Shown piece by piece: positions 9,899 to 21,280 of a stretch of DNA of 64,000 nucleotides. Source of the stretch: Malania oleifera (taxonomy: Eukaryota; Streptophyta; Magnoliopsida; Santalales; Ximeniaceae); NCBI RefSeq assembly GCF_029873635.1, contig NC_080418.1, positions 10,678,062-10,742,061 on the forward strand, read 5' to 3'. The notes under the pieces were generated by a model. It saw only the letters and a program-made list of their open reading frames with translations. It was not told where the DNA came from and made no database searches. Each line of letters begins with the position of its first letter. Position 1 is the stretch's first letter. A program made the position numbers and the translations under genes.

Positions 9899-11825
9899 TG
9901 TAGAGACCCAGAAAAAAGTAATTAATGAAATAACAAAGAAAAGAGGAAATTTGATTTGACATAGGCCAAATCGTCAATGATTTTGTAAGCTCAAAGAAAA
10001 CCATCGATGTTTTTGGGTTACCGCGACCTAGTAAAGGTAAAACGGTAGATAATTGGTTTGGTCTACAACAGAGGCTTATAAATAGGCTGCAGCTCATTTT
10101 TGTCAAGAAAAACTCTCTCCTCTCACTTTCTCTCTCTAGGCTGCGGCCATCACTCTCTCTCTCTTCGATTTTTGACCCAATTTCAGCCTGAATTGAAGGA
10201 TAAATAGCATTTTGGGATCCCGGCAACAATTCTCCATAGTTTAACCAAAGAAATTTCCCTATTTAGGCTTTCCAGAAACCACTCCAAAACTAGGGTAAGG
10301 AAGATTTTTTTCAAGTTTAAGTAGTTATTGAAAGAGTATGAGTTTAGGAGTATTAAAATGGTAACTATTATGGGGTTGAGTTGATTGAGTTAAGATATAT
10401 GGATACAGGGTTTGTGCGAGCACCGCAGGCATAGTTTTGGGATCCCTGCCGGCACATTTCTAGGAAACAGGTAAAGGGAATAGATTATGTCAGGCGTTTT
10501 CAGAAAGTTTACTGATTAAATTATAATATGTGATTTTTGAGTAATATATATATATATACATATGTTATTAAGTATACAGATTTATGAGAATGGGAACTTT
10601 GGAAATGATATATGTATGTTTGAGAAATTGGGTTATTGAGTTTGAGTAAAACCCTAAAGATGGTTATACCAGTATTTTCAGAAGAATAATATTATAGTAT
10701 AAGTTATCACTCAATCTGTGTGGCATGAGTTTGAAAGTCATGTATAATTAGATTTTTTTTGTTTCTATGGTAAAAATATATTGACAGAGGTAATATTTTA
10801 TATAGTATTACAGCATCCTATAAAGGACTACAATACAGATTTTATACAGTATTACAGTGTCCTATAAAGGACTATAGTACAAATCTTATACAGTATTATA
10901 GCGTCCTATAAAGGACTACAGTACAAATTTTATACATTATTATAACGTTCTATAAAGGACTATAATACATATTTTGTATAGAGTTACAACGTTCTATATA
11001 GAACTATAGTATAGCATTTGATACAAAATTACAGAATGATAGTGTTTTATATAGAACTACAGTATGATAGTATTTTATATAGAATTATAGTATTTTGGTG
11101 ATTTTATACAGATTTATAGTATGATAATTTATACTGAGTTGTGAATGAATCATGATATTACATTGTTTTAGAAATCGCATTATTTGGTTTAAGAACCCTG
11201 ATGGACCATACTTAAGCACGGTACCGTAGCTTCACAAATACGAGTGCAACCACACTTCTCAAATAAAGTGTTGGTGGTATGTCATTGAAGTGTAGAGTTA
11301 CCCGTAGAGTCCGGACCAGTTGGGTAGGAAAATCATACTCATAGTTACAGATACAGATATAGATACAGTTGACTTAATTTGGTTAGGCCAACCATGGCTA
11401 GCTTCAGCCTACGGGCCGCACAACCCGGATCATGCGGGGTTAGTACATGACGTTATTGTTTATCCATCCAGGATAGTTCTTCTATGCATATATGCGTATT
11501 TACTTATACAGAGTTATTGTCTTATACAGAGTATGATGAGAAAGGAAAGTATGTATTTTGAAATATATTAGTATATATGTATTTACAGTTTTACATGATT
11601 TCACAATGAAATAAAAGGTAAATAATGGTTGTATATTTGGAACACTAAAACTCATACTGCCATAGACTGATAATAATCTATTCCCACTTACTGAGAGGTG
11701 TCTCTCCCCAGAATTCAAACATTTCAGGAAATCCAGACAGACGAGTAGAGCGAGCTCCGCAGTAGAGGATAAGTTGGTACAATCCTAGTTTAAGGGTAAG
11801 TGGTTATGTTGGGAGATATGTTTTG
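9899..11825 (+). mobile_element. 3' LTR of element A (3' end truncated)
   Basis: It starts TGTAGAGACCCAG after the polypurine tract. A TATA-like GCTTATAAATAGG lies at about 10074, with CT-rich leader sequence after it, the usual U3-R layout. A tandem hairpin array sits at 10815-11005. The LTR stops near 11825, where homology with the 5' LTR ('gggagatatgttttgt') breaks off and unrelated sequence starting TGTTGGC follows. Confidence 0.8.
10797..11010 (+). repeat. Tandem array with 44-bp period, each unit holding a short perfect inverted repeat
   Basis: Copies start near 10815, 10859, 10903, 10947 and 10991. The core is GTCCTATAAAGGAC (5-bp stem, 4-base loop), preceded by 'tatacagtattacag'. The later copies change to GTTCTATAAAGGAC and GTTCTATATAGAAC. 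Confidence 0.85.
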
Positions 11826-13040
11826 TGTTGGCTTTTTGAGTCCGATCTCTATTTTGATGCTGACAAAACATCAATATCTTATGTGTGTATTTAGCATGTG
11901 AATAGGCTTAAATTTCATTACACATAAGGAATGAGAAAATGGAAGCCAGAATAGAACTTAAAGCTCACATCATCTGGCATATTTCGAGAAGGCAATAGAG
12001 CAAAGATGAAGAAGAAGACTTATGTCTTTAATTTGTAATGCATTTTGTTTTATATTTGATATGTAATAATGCATGGCATGCATGATGTATATGATAAGTT
12101 CAAATGACCATAGATTGACCATACGGAATCGAACAAAGGCAATAGACTGACCCTATGACACAATACCCTTAATCTAAAATACTTTAACTTATTCACAAAG
12201 AGTTCAAAAAGAATTTAGGGCCAAAATTGGGGCAAGGTTTTTGGGCTTAATCAAAAGCCTCGGTCGACCGACCATCGCAAGGTCATTTGACCTTCGTCGA
12301 TCGAACTAAGAAAGTTTACCAAAGTCAAAGACCGAACTAAAATTAACGTGTTCTCCACGCTCGACTAAACTAACATGTGTTTGACCTCCAACTGCTTAGT
12401 CAACCGAACTCATAGTTCAAAGTGGTCACAATCGACCGAACCTCATGAACGGTCAACCGAACCTCAGCCATGGTCGATTGAACCTATGAAGGAATCAAAA
12501 TCGCTTTTGGACGGTCGACTAAAACCTTAGTTCAAAAATGTCACGGTTGACCAAACTTAGTGATATGGTCAACCGAACCTTGAATATGGTCGACCGAACC
12601 TCTCGGGTTGGCAATTTTTTTATTGTAGTTAAACAGGGTTATTTTTCATTAAACCTAATTAAACATTTTCAAAAATACCATTTGTGTCCCCAACAGTCAT
12701 ATTTTCACCAAACTCTATATATACCCCTTCATTTGTCTTAATTAGTATAGGATTAGCAAAAAATCATTAAGAAAAATTCTCTCAAATTTTCATACTCATT
12801 TTTTATCCTCTCTTTATTATTACTTTGAAAATTTTATTTTCAAGAGAGCATTATATGAATCTTGGGCATTTTTTTTTACAAATCATATTGTTTTACTCTC
12901 ATCTTGCATTCATTTTTCAAATCATATCTTTTGTGAGTAAATCCATAGTTTTCTCCCACATACTTCATTTGATATATATTCTTTGGAGTTAATATTATTT
13001 TCTTGTGAATCTTGCACATCCATGGAAAGATTCAAAGGCT
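11826..13040. mobile_element. LTR-like block of a further element (TGTTGGC start), 3' end not resolved
   Basis: It begins TGTTGGCTTTTTGAG immediately where the element A LTR breaks off. 'Tgttggctttttgagtccga' is a common start of long copia LTRs. It contains many variants of GGTCGACCGAAC (12260-12605), a TATA-like 'ctctatatataccc' at 12713-12726 and an AT-rich tail. It ends against element B coding sequence at about 13040 without a TG..CA terminus or visible target duplication, so a deletion at one side is likely. Confidence 0.5.
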
Positions 13041-13140
13041 CTTTGGTGCCTCCAACACGCGTGCTAGGTACCCCTGACATCCATTCAAGAGTAATCTCTT
13101 TGCATGGATAGCCAACAATATTTGTGGTGAAGGGCATACA
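13041..13140 (-). pseudogene. Element B: protease-RT linker remnant
   Basis: On the minus strand this encodes CPSPQILLAIHAKRLLLNG and YLARVLEAPK, which match the protease-RT linker of element A ([26 protein letters not shown]). It is the continuation of the protease at 15122-15552, from which it was separated by the solo LTR at 13141-15116. RT and everything beyond are missing. Confidence 0.75.
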
Positions 13141-14665
13141 TGTAGTGACCCGAAGAATAATAGTATTTTAATAATAAGAGGGAGAGAAAATAGATACAAA
13201 AATAGAAGGAGGCCATAGACTTCGTCGACGAACACAGGGTCTCGTCGACGAAGGTCTTCAGAATTTCGTCAACGAACACAGTGCTTCGTTGACGAGAAAA
13301 TACCAAGAGACGGTTCGAGCTACTCTGAATTTCGTCGACGAACACAGGGCCTCGTCGGCGAATTTTGTGAAGGGCTCGTCGATGAGGTGACATGTCTCGT
13401 CGACGAACCCGGCCCTATAAATAGTGGAAACCTGGGATATTTCTCATTTTCACTGCGCCTTTCTCTCTCCTCTCTCTCTCCTACGACTCTCTCTCCCTTC
13501 TCTCTTCATTTCTGGCCCCACCTGTCGCCGGATCGAAGATCCAAAGCTACTACGACGCTCCTGGCGGAGTTCTCTGCAAGACTGCCAGAGCGGATCGTCA
13601 GGAAATCGAAGTTGGATTTCATCCCAAATTTAGGGTAAGGCCTTTTAGCTAGTTTTTGGCATTCTGGCAGTTATAGGAAATGATATAGATGGAAAAATAC
13701 TAATATTTAGTTCTGGTAAATATTGGTTTCAGGGTGTTTTGTAGGAGGCCCTGCGGGTATCAGGCTAGAGTACAGTAAGGGCTTTTCAAAGTTAAGGTAA
13801 GGGAAATATGCTATGTTAGGTATTTCTTAAAATATTATACAGCTTATTTAATTACGAAAATTATGTATTTATGTATGGTGTGGCTTGTGAATATGAATAT
13901 GGTATGGGTATATGTTTTACGAATGCTAGTTTCATGATTTTACGGATTTCAGTACCATGATTATGTGGATTTTAGTATTATGATTTTATGGATTTTAGTA
14001 CCATGATTATACAAATCTTAGTACTATGATTATACGAATCTCAGTATTGTGAATATGCAGTTTCAGTGTTATGAATATATATAATTCTCAGTAGTATTAT
14101 GTATGAACTACAATTACAATTTATGCAGCATCATGGTTATTTCAGTACTTCAGAATCATGGTAAATCAGTTAGATATGTATAGAAATATATTATATGATA
14201 TCAGACCCTATTGGACTTGCAGCTACAGGGCACGGTACTGTTGCTACAGATACTATGTTACTTTACGAGTGCAACCACCTATTTAGATATACATGGTAAA
14301 GTCGACCACCTAGGCCCTTGAAGAGGTTAGGCTCCCCATCCAAATATGGGTTGAGGGGCAAGTCGACTAACGAAGTTCGGTAATTTATTCCTGGTTGGCC
14401 AGCCAGGGTAAATCCAGCCTACGGGCCGCACAACCTCGTCATGAGGGGCATGTCATGACACAGATAGCCACAGGGAACAGTTTTAGTTACTATTACTTAC
14501 GTATTGATTTACAGAAATGGGGATCCTACTACATACACTAGAAGTATTTTGAATTATAACCATAATACTGATATGTCAAGCAATAGGGAAAAAGGGGCGG
14601 TTTACTTTATTATTTGTGTTGTACTTTTGTAGTCAGTTATTCATGGTTATATGAAACAGATTTCA

Positions 14666-14705
<40 letters not shown>

Positions 14706-14916
14706 GCTCATTTGCCACACACTAGTAATAGCATATTTCTTCTTACTGAGCGTTGGCTCATCCCAGTGTTGATATATTTTTCAGGTGATCCAAGTAGGCG
14801 AGCAGACCAGGCTCACAAATAGAAGGGCTTCAGTAGTGCCCTGACAGAGAGTGAGTATCATTTTGGGAGCATTTTTGTATTACCCTAGCTAGTTGAGGGT
14901 ATTTTGGGAAAGCAGA

Positions 14917-14949
<33 letters not shown>

Positions 14950-15116
14950 TGAAAAACATTTCAGAACTCTGGTATTGTATGTAATGATTTATGGTTATGT
15001 TACATGATTTTCGCTTCTTGCTGCTTAGGTTTTGGTTGGATTTACCCCCAGCATGGTATTAGATCATGTAGTATATTAGTGTAAAAAAAAATCAATTTAA
15101 TAAGTAGGTCGTTACA
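13141..15116 (+). mobile_element. Solo LTR inserted in element B, with target-site duplication
   Basis: It starts TGTAGTGACCCG and ends GGTCGTTACA. The 5-bp repeat ATACA flanks it on both sides (13136-13140, 15117-15121). Removing it rejoins the element B coding sequence, which confirms the boundaries. U3 carries the palindrome cluster described separately and a TATA box CTATAAATA at 13414. Imperfect 24-25 bp repeats with 'ttagtaccatgattat' run through 13930-14060, and (AT)n runs occur at 14670-14702 and 14917-14942. Confidence 0.9.
13221..13422 (+). promoter_or_regulatory. LTR promoter region: cluster of TTCGTCGACGAA-type palindromes next to a TATA box
   Basis: Eight copies or near copies of the 12-bp palindrome TTCGTCGACGAA lie at about 13221, 13241, 13265, 13285, 13331, 13351, 13376 and 13396. 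The last ends about 6 bp before CTATAAATA (13414). Copies differ mainly by C-to-T or G-to-A changes. Function as transcription-factor sites is inferred from position only. Confidence 0.6.
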
Positions 15117-15121
15117 ATACA

Positions 15122-15552
15122 CGAGTTCCATTGAACTTGTATTCTTGCTCTCCAGGAGGTCTAAACACCACCTCCTTATTATAGCAATTTATACTAGCAT
15201 AGCTAGAAGCTAGCCAGTTCATCCCAAGAATTACGTCAAACCCGTGCATACTAAATACCACCAAGTTAGCCAGTAGTATTCTTTCCTCAACACAAATTGG
15301 GTAATCTTTAAGTATTTTTCTACATACTACCAAGGTTCCCGTTGGTGTAGTCACAGATAACTTAGTTTCTAATGGCTGAGTCTCTACCCCACATATTTTA
15401 ACATAAGTTGTAGATATAAAAGAGTGTGTGGCTCTTGAATCAAATAATACTACTGCTTTCTTGGAGAATATGGGAATAATACTTGTCACCACATCATTAG
15501 CATTTTCTACATCTCCTGAAGTGAGGGCATAGACACCCGCCTGAGCAGTGTT
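15122..15552 (-). pseudogene. Aspartic protease of element B
   Basis: On the minus strand the frame at 15112-15492 reads VVLFDSRATHSFISTTYVK, then TKLSVTTPTGTLVVCRK and GFDVILGMNWLASSYASIN, a Tekay-type gypsy retropepsin. As in element A, the Gly of the Asp-Ser-Gly triad is Arg (AGA). The domain is open but its continuation into RT is cut by the solo LTR at 15116. Confidence 0.82.
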
Positions 15553-15782
15553 CTATTGATTGTTGTTTCGAGGTGCCTGGTTGCCTCCTCTTTGTTGATT
15601 TGGGTTGTAGGAGTTGTTTTGTGGGCATTCTCGTTGCATATGACCAGGTTTACCGCACCGATAATAGACCCCTAATCCAACCCGACACTCACCCCCATGT
15701 AGTTTGTTGCATTTTGGACAAGGGGTGCTTTGTGCATTATTTGGATTTCTCACTGCTTGCCCTTGCCCCACATTATTGTTCT

Positions 15783-15814
<32 letters not shown>

Positions 15815-16589
15815 CTCCTTTTCCAAGATCCTTGATTTCTACCAGAGTGAAACCCTTGTGGCATGGGTCTCTTTCTCTGGTCAAATATTTTTGCACTCCT
15901 TTGTAGACTTTCTTCTGCTTTTGTTGCTTTGTTCACCAATTGGGAGAAGTCTTCAAGCTCGAATACTGTTACCATTTCATAAATCCTTGAGTTCAAGCCT
16001 TCTTCAAAATTTTGAGCTTTTTTTTATTCGTCTGGAACCAAATTTGATGCAAAACAGGATAATTCAATGAATTTTGCTACATATTGTTGTACGTTCATAT
16101 TTCCCTGTTTCAACTCCAAAAAGTCCCTGGCCTTAGCATCTTTGGTGGTTTTGGGGAAAATTGTTCAAAGAAGACTTCCTTAAAACGCTCCCACGTAAGG
16201 ATTGTTGGATTTGGTCCTTCCTCTAGGAGTAACATTTTTGAGTTCCACCAGCGTTTGGCCTCACCAGTCATTTTATAGGCAATGTATAACACCCTTTGTT
16301 CATCCGTGCAATGAAGGACTCATAGTATTTTTTCCATTGATTGCATCCAATCTTCTGCAACAATTGGATCAGCTTTCCCCTCAAAATTCGGAGGGTGCAT
16401 TCGATTAAACTGTTCCACCGTACAACCTTCATGGTTTGGTGGACCATTCCATTCCTTGGAGTTCCGCAGAAGTTCCTTCATGACTTGTGCCATATCACAC
16501 AATATTCTAGTAGCATTGATTTCTTCTCCATTGCAAGTCCCCATATTATTCTCGTTTCTTTCAACACTCACGTTGTTCCTCGGGTCCAT
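15553..16589 (-). pseudogene. gag of element B (broken)
   Basis: The start at 16589 reads MDPRNNVSVERNEN. A capsid region with HEGCTVEQFNRMHPPNFEG parallels element A. It continues in other frames through MTGEAKRWWNSKM (near 16270) to MVTVFELEDFSQLVNKATK (near 15980) and a zinc knuckle YRCGKPGHMQRECP (near 15655-15615), with a further CPKC before it. A (GTT)n microsatellite at 15784-15812 encodes a run of about ten Asn. At least one stop and frame change separate the pieces. Confidence 0.82.
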
Positions 16590-16760
16590 TTTGAAGGAAA
16601 GGACTAGAGTTATTTTAAAATCATAACCTTATCTTTAAAGTTTAATCAAAGTTATAGGCAAAAGAAAAACACCCTAGTTTATCCGATCTTACCCACATCA
16701 TGGTTTATGCCTATGCTCTAGTAAATTATTTCTTAAAGTCTACAGAACCTATAACCTATT

Positions 16761-16772
16761 GCTCTGATACCA
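16761..16772 (-). other. Primer-binding site of element B
   Basis: On the minus strand this reads TGGTATCAGAGC, the initiator-Met tRNA complement, two bases after the LTR end. Confidence 0.8.
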
Positions 16773-16774
16773 AA

Positions 16775-19068
16775 TGTAATACCCCAACCCCGAAGGGTCT
16801 AGGATATTTACTTTTTACCATTAATTTACAGTGGAAGTAGATAAACTCAAATATTATTAAATCAGAGCGCTAATTAACCGTATTACAATAATTTATTTTT
16901 AAAAAAGAAAAATTACACAATAGATAGTCATCTGGCATCATACTAATATTTCTAATAAATCCTTATTTTTTTCTATCCCACCCGCATGCTTATTATGCCT
17001 GATTTCCAAAATGCCCTTCAGAGTCATCTAAAATGTAAAATATGATTAGGGTGAGACGATGCTCAGTAAGTAAATAAGATTATTATCAGTGTGTGGTCAA
17101 AATGAGCTTTTAAAAATTTCATAAAACAATATTTAATACTATAACTTCAAAACTACTTCTAAAATAAATGTAAATCTAAAAATTTCTGCATAAAATTTTT
17201 ACCATGAACTATAACAATAAAATTTAATAACCATATACTATGACCGTTAAATTAAACTTTTAATTTTAAAACTATAAAAATATTTAACTATATACATACA
17301 TATACTTTTCTTTATACGTTTCCTTTAAATCGTCATTTTGGCACAAGAATGACCCTTTTCATATAAACTTATACTTTTCCTTCAAATCATTAATAACTCT
17401 GTACACGTAATTAAATATGTATAAACATATATTGTAAAAACCACTCTTAGGCATGTTAGCCGTAAGTCATGTTTACCCCCATGACTGGGTTGTGCAGTCC
17501 GAAGACTGGACTTAACTGGCTGGCCGACCAAACTAAATCAACGTACATAAACATTAAGTGAAATTTTCCTTATTAAGTCCTGGTCCGGAACCAAGTGTGC
17601 ACTTAGAAGAAATCCACTAACATAAATAATCACTTGGTAAACAGTGTGAGTGCACTCTGATCCATTTAAACTTTAAACTGCGGTACCGACCATCTGTAAC
17701 TTTGAACTTCCTTTGTCATAAGGGATTTTAAAACCATCTTATTATAATTTATGTAATTTAAAATAATCTTGTGAAAATCTCATCTTTACTCATATTTTCA
17801 TAAAAAAAAAAAATGTAATGTAGAAACAAACTCATGCCACACAATTTTTGTGTTAAAATATATATAATTTTTTTTTGAATAGAAAGAAATGCTAAAAATT
17901 TACCCGAGGGGATTAGAATATTTCTTAACTCAAAAAAAAATGCAAGTATATTAAGGATAGAACTGGTATAATTAAATATGCGTAAAAAATAAACTCATGG
18001 AAATTTTATGGAATTAACTAACATAATTGAAATTTTCTTAGAAAATAAACTCGGGTATGAATTTTAAATAAAAAAACTAAAATAATCAAATTTACTTACC
18101 TCTTCTTTTACCTTGTGTTACAAACACAATGAATATCTCTAAGAAATGAGATCGGAAAGAATGGTTGAGTGAGAACTTATTCAAAAATTATCTCTCCACC
18201 ACTAATTCTTTCACTCACTAATCCTTCTCTTCCTTGGAAAATTTTTGTGAAAAATGAAGGTTGAGTACTTCCTATTTATAGTAAAATTTTGGGGAAAAAA
18301 TGAAATTTGTAAAAGTGTGGGGAGAGGGGTGAAATTATAATTTTTTTAAAAATTAAAGAATGGGCAAGGGATGAGTTAGGTATGGGTTGAGTATGCGGTA
18401 GAGATGGAGGTCATGTGGGAGTGTTTGCCACCACTCACATTTAATTAATTTTTAATTAATTATTTAATTAATTATTTATTTTATTTTTTAAAATCATCAT
18501 CATTATTATTATCATTGTTATTATTTTTAAATCATGTTTTAGTTTTTTTTTTTTTTAAGAATTAAATTCAAATTTTGAAAACTCATGTGGGCCCCACATG
18601 GTCTTGTGAGCCCCACACAACTTCGAGACCCAAGTGGGTTCTACGTAACTCCTATAGTCTTCATACGATTTTATGAGTCCTACACAACTTCGAGACTCAT
18701 GTGGACCCCCACACGACTTCAGGACTCATGTGGGCCCCACACAGTCTTGTGGGCCCCGCATAGAATACCTATATTATTATTATTTTATCATATATTTCTA
18801 CAAATTATGTCAGTCAAAACATTATTTTATGTACTTATTTACGTATACAAACAATGTCTACCCTGTTTTATCCTATGAAATACCATTTTGACCAGGCTGA
18901 CCTCTAGGGAGCGACTGAACCGCAATGGTCTCTGAGCACTTACTTAGACAAGGTCTTTCTTAGGCATCAAACATGGAACCAAGGATCCTAATAGAGAAAC
19001 ACTTTCGTTTTGATACTAACTAAATGACCGTTATTATTATTCTACTTTTTTTTTGTTTGGTTATTACA
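16775..19068 (-). mobile_element. 5' LTR of element B
   Basis: On the plus strand it runs from TGTAATACCCC to GTTTGGTTATTACA; on the minus strand it starts TGTAATAACCAAAC and ends at the primer-binding site. A minus-strand TATA (ACTATAAATAGG) lies near 18275-18285. It contains a CACA-rich repeat block at 18580-18760. Confidence 0.78.
18580..18760 (-). repeat. Imperfect tandem repeats in the element B LTR
   Basis: The words 'actcatgtgggccccacac', 'gtcttgtgagccccacac' and 'aacttcgagac' recur three to four times with variable spacing. The open plus-strand frames here are repeat artefacts. Confidence 0.7.
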
Positions 19069-20074
19069 TCCTATGTAGCGGATAACATAAAGTTATACAC
19101 TCATATTTACAATACCATAATTTAGTACCTTCTCAAACATTAATACATACATATCTACCCAAAAATCCTCCACTAGATCCCTTACAAGCTACTGATAAAT
19201 ACTTCTCCCCAAAACCACTTACCCTTCTGACAGGGCAGTATAACTATCCCCTCTATCTCTGAGCCTGATCTACTCGTCTAGTTGGATCACTTGAAATATG
19301 TTAAATTACTGGGATGAGACAACTCTCAGTAAGATGAAATATGCTATTACCAGTATGTGAAAACTAAGTTTTCATGTACTGATAAATACCTAAACTAAGA
19401 TCGCATGTAAGATAATATACAGTATAACTCACACTTATGTAGCTTAAAATACAACTGTAATATCTGAGCTTTCTATTTATTCATACTTCTAGTATTATAA
19501 TATATCTATTGTTATTCTATAAATCTGTATATATATAAATAACTGTGAAAACTTCTTTGGAAAACTCTATGTCATGATTTACCCCACATGACTAGTTGTG
19601 CGACCTATAGGCCGGACTAAACACTGGTTCGCCTACCAGTGCTGGCCTAACTGTATGCATAAACATGCCTGTAGCACAAAAGGCCCACTCCACCTAGTCT
19701 GGACGCCAAGGAGCACTCTACACTACTGTGGCACAATCGGTTGTTCCATACTCTATCTGAGATGTATGGTTGCACTTTGTTGAAATTGCTACGATACCAT
19801 GCTCTGATACTAATCTGATTCATCAGGGTCTAATACTGTATAATATTATTATCTATATATATCTTACTGTTTCATCATGATTCCAAAATAACCATAACAC
19901 TGTAAAACTAATCTGAATATACTGTATTATCTGAGCTAAAATATCTGTAATATCTTATATGTATGATCCATAATATCTAAACTGAATAAACTGTAATATC
20001 TGAGTGTTAGGGTTTTGTAATCCTGGGAATCATGGTATTATATGAATACTAATATCTAAGGGTTATGGTTTTGT
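19069..20074 (-). mobile_element. Gypsy-type LTR, first part (split by the solo LTR at 20075)
   Basis: The sequence continues seamlessly into 22390 once the inserted solo LTR and one TTTGT copy are removed: 'gggaatcatggtattatatg' occurs at 20027 and 'gggaatcatggtattctg' at 22396. It is in minus orientation, as its TGTAGAGACC start lies at 23558. Its 3' terminus is lost against the element B LTR. Confidence 0.6.
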
Positions 20075-20098
20075 TGTAACGTCCTAAAAATTCTTACC

Positions 20099-20136
<38 letters not shown>

Positions 20137-21249
20137 ATGTATTTACATCCATACCTAAGCAGCGGGAACACATATCATATAACCATTCACATATATACTA
20201 TACAATACCAGAATCCAGTATATACAGACCATGTCCATACAAATACCCCTCCAGCATTATCTACTAAAAAAGAATACACAACTCTGTCAAAAACTCACCC
20301 TATAACCAGGGTAATCAAACTACTCTCTATCCGCGAGCCTGATCTGCTCGCCTAGCTAGCTCACCTAAAAAATGTTAAAGTAATGGGGTGAGTCAACGCT
20401 CTATAAGTGGAAATATGTTATTACTAGTGTGTGGCAACTAAGTTAAGGATACTTTTAAATAATAACTGAACTGTAATGCAACAAATAATCTGTAAAGCTT
20501 ATCTTTCTTTCCCAATTTAAAATATACTGTATCGTCTATACTTTCTACTTTTCATACTGATAATATCATATTATACTCATCATATACTGTAAAACTGTAT
20601 ACATATACATAACTGTGCTTTATCCCTAGGACTCTGTACGTCATGACTTAACCCCTCATGACAGGGTTGTGTGGCTCGTAGGCGGGATTTCATCTGGTCG
20701 GCCCTCTAGATAAGTCAATATACTCTATACTACCTCAACCCGACCAAACTGCATCCACTCCTAGGCTCAGGACTAGCTACTACCTAGTCAAAATCGACCC
20801 CCTCCACCCAGTGAATTAGGGAGCTGCATCCTCTCCGAGTACGGCTGATGGTACCCACACACTATCTGAGATATGCGGTTGCACTCTATCTGTATATAGC
20901 AATGGTATTGTGCTCTGTGATCTATATCTGTACTGTATCTGTCTGTAATCTTTCCACAGGGATCTGATACTATATTTATATACATATATATATTTTTAAT
21001 ATTTTCATCATGTTTCCAAAATTACCATAACGCTATCTTTCTGTACTATAAATAATGTAATCTCTATATACTGTATCTGTAACATCTTGATGCTACCTCT
21101 GTATATCTGTATGTATACTCTGCCTATATACTCTGTCAGAATACTTTGTATGTTATGGTAATAGGAAACATGGCATACTATAACTCTGTATATACTGTTC
21201 TGTATAAAGCTGTCATATATATACTAATCTGAATAAAATTGTATACATG

Positions 21250-21280
<31 letters not shown>

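Larger units (their letters stand above)
3021..11825 (+). mobile_element. Element A: decayed Ty3/gypsy retrotransposon, Tekay/Del-like chromovirus
   Basis: The order is truncated 5' LTR (3021-3503), primer-binding site, leader interrupted by a solo LTR, gag, protease, reverse transcriptase-RNase H, integrase with a C-terminal chromodomain-like tail, polypurine tract and a 3' LTR (9899-11825). The 5' and 3' LTRs share a clear block: 3021-3240 matches 11605-11820, including 'aaaggtaaataatggttgta'. Domain order PR-RT-RH-INT marks Ty3/gypsy, and the integrase tail (PIQILDHKEHKLRTKKIPL) is of the Tekay kind. The coding region holds more than a dozen in-frame stops and cannot make a working polyprotein. 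No target-site duplication can be seen because both outer ends are truncated. Confidence 0.88.

Noticed and set aside
13117-13140. GCCAACA at 13111-13117 as the inverted terminal partner of TGTTGGC at 11826
   Set aside because: The minus-strand frame of element B (protease-RT linker) runs continuously through 13117 to about 13041, so this is coding sequence and not an LTR end.
15573-16070. Plus-strand open frame of 165 codons with a run of Cys
   Set aside because: It is the antisense shadow of the element B gag; the Cys run is the (GTT)n microsatellite that encodes Asn on the coding strand.
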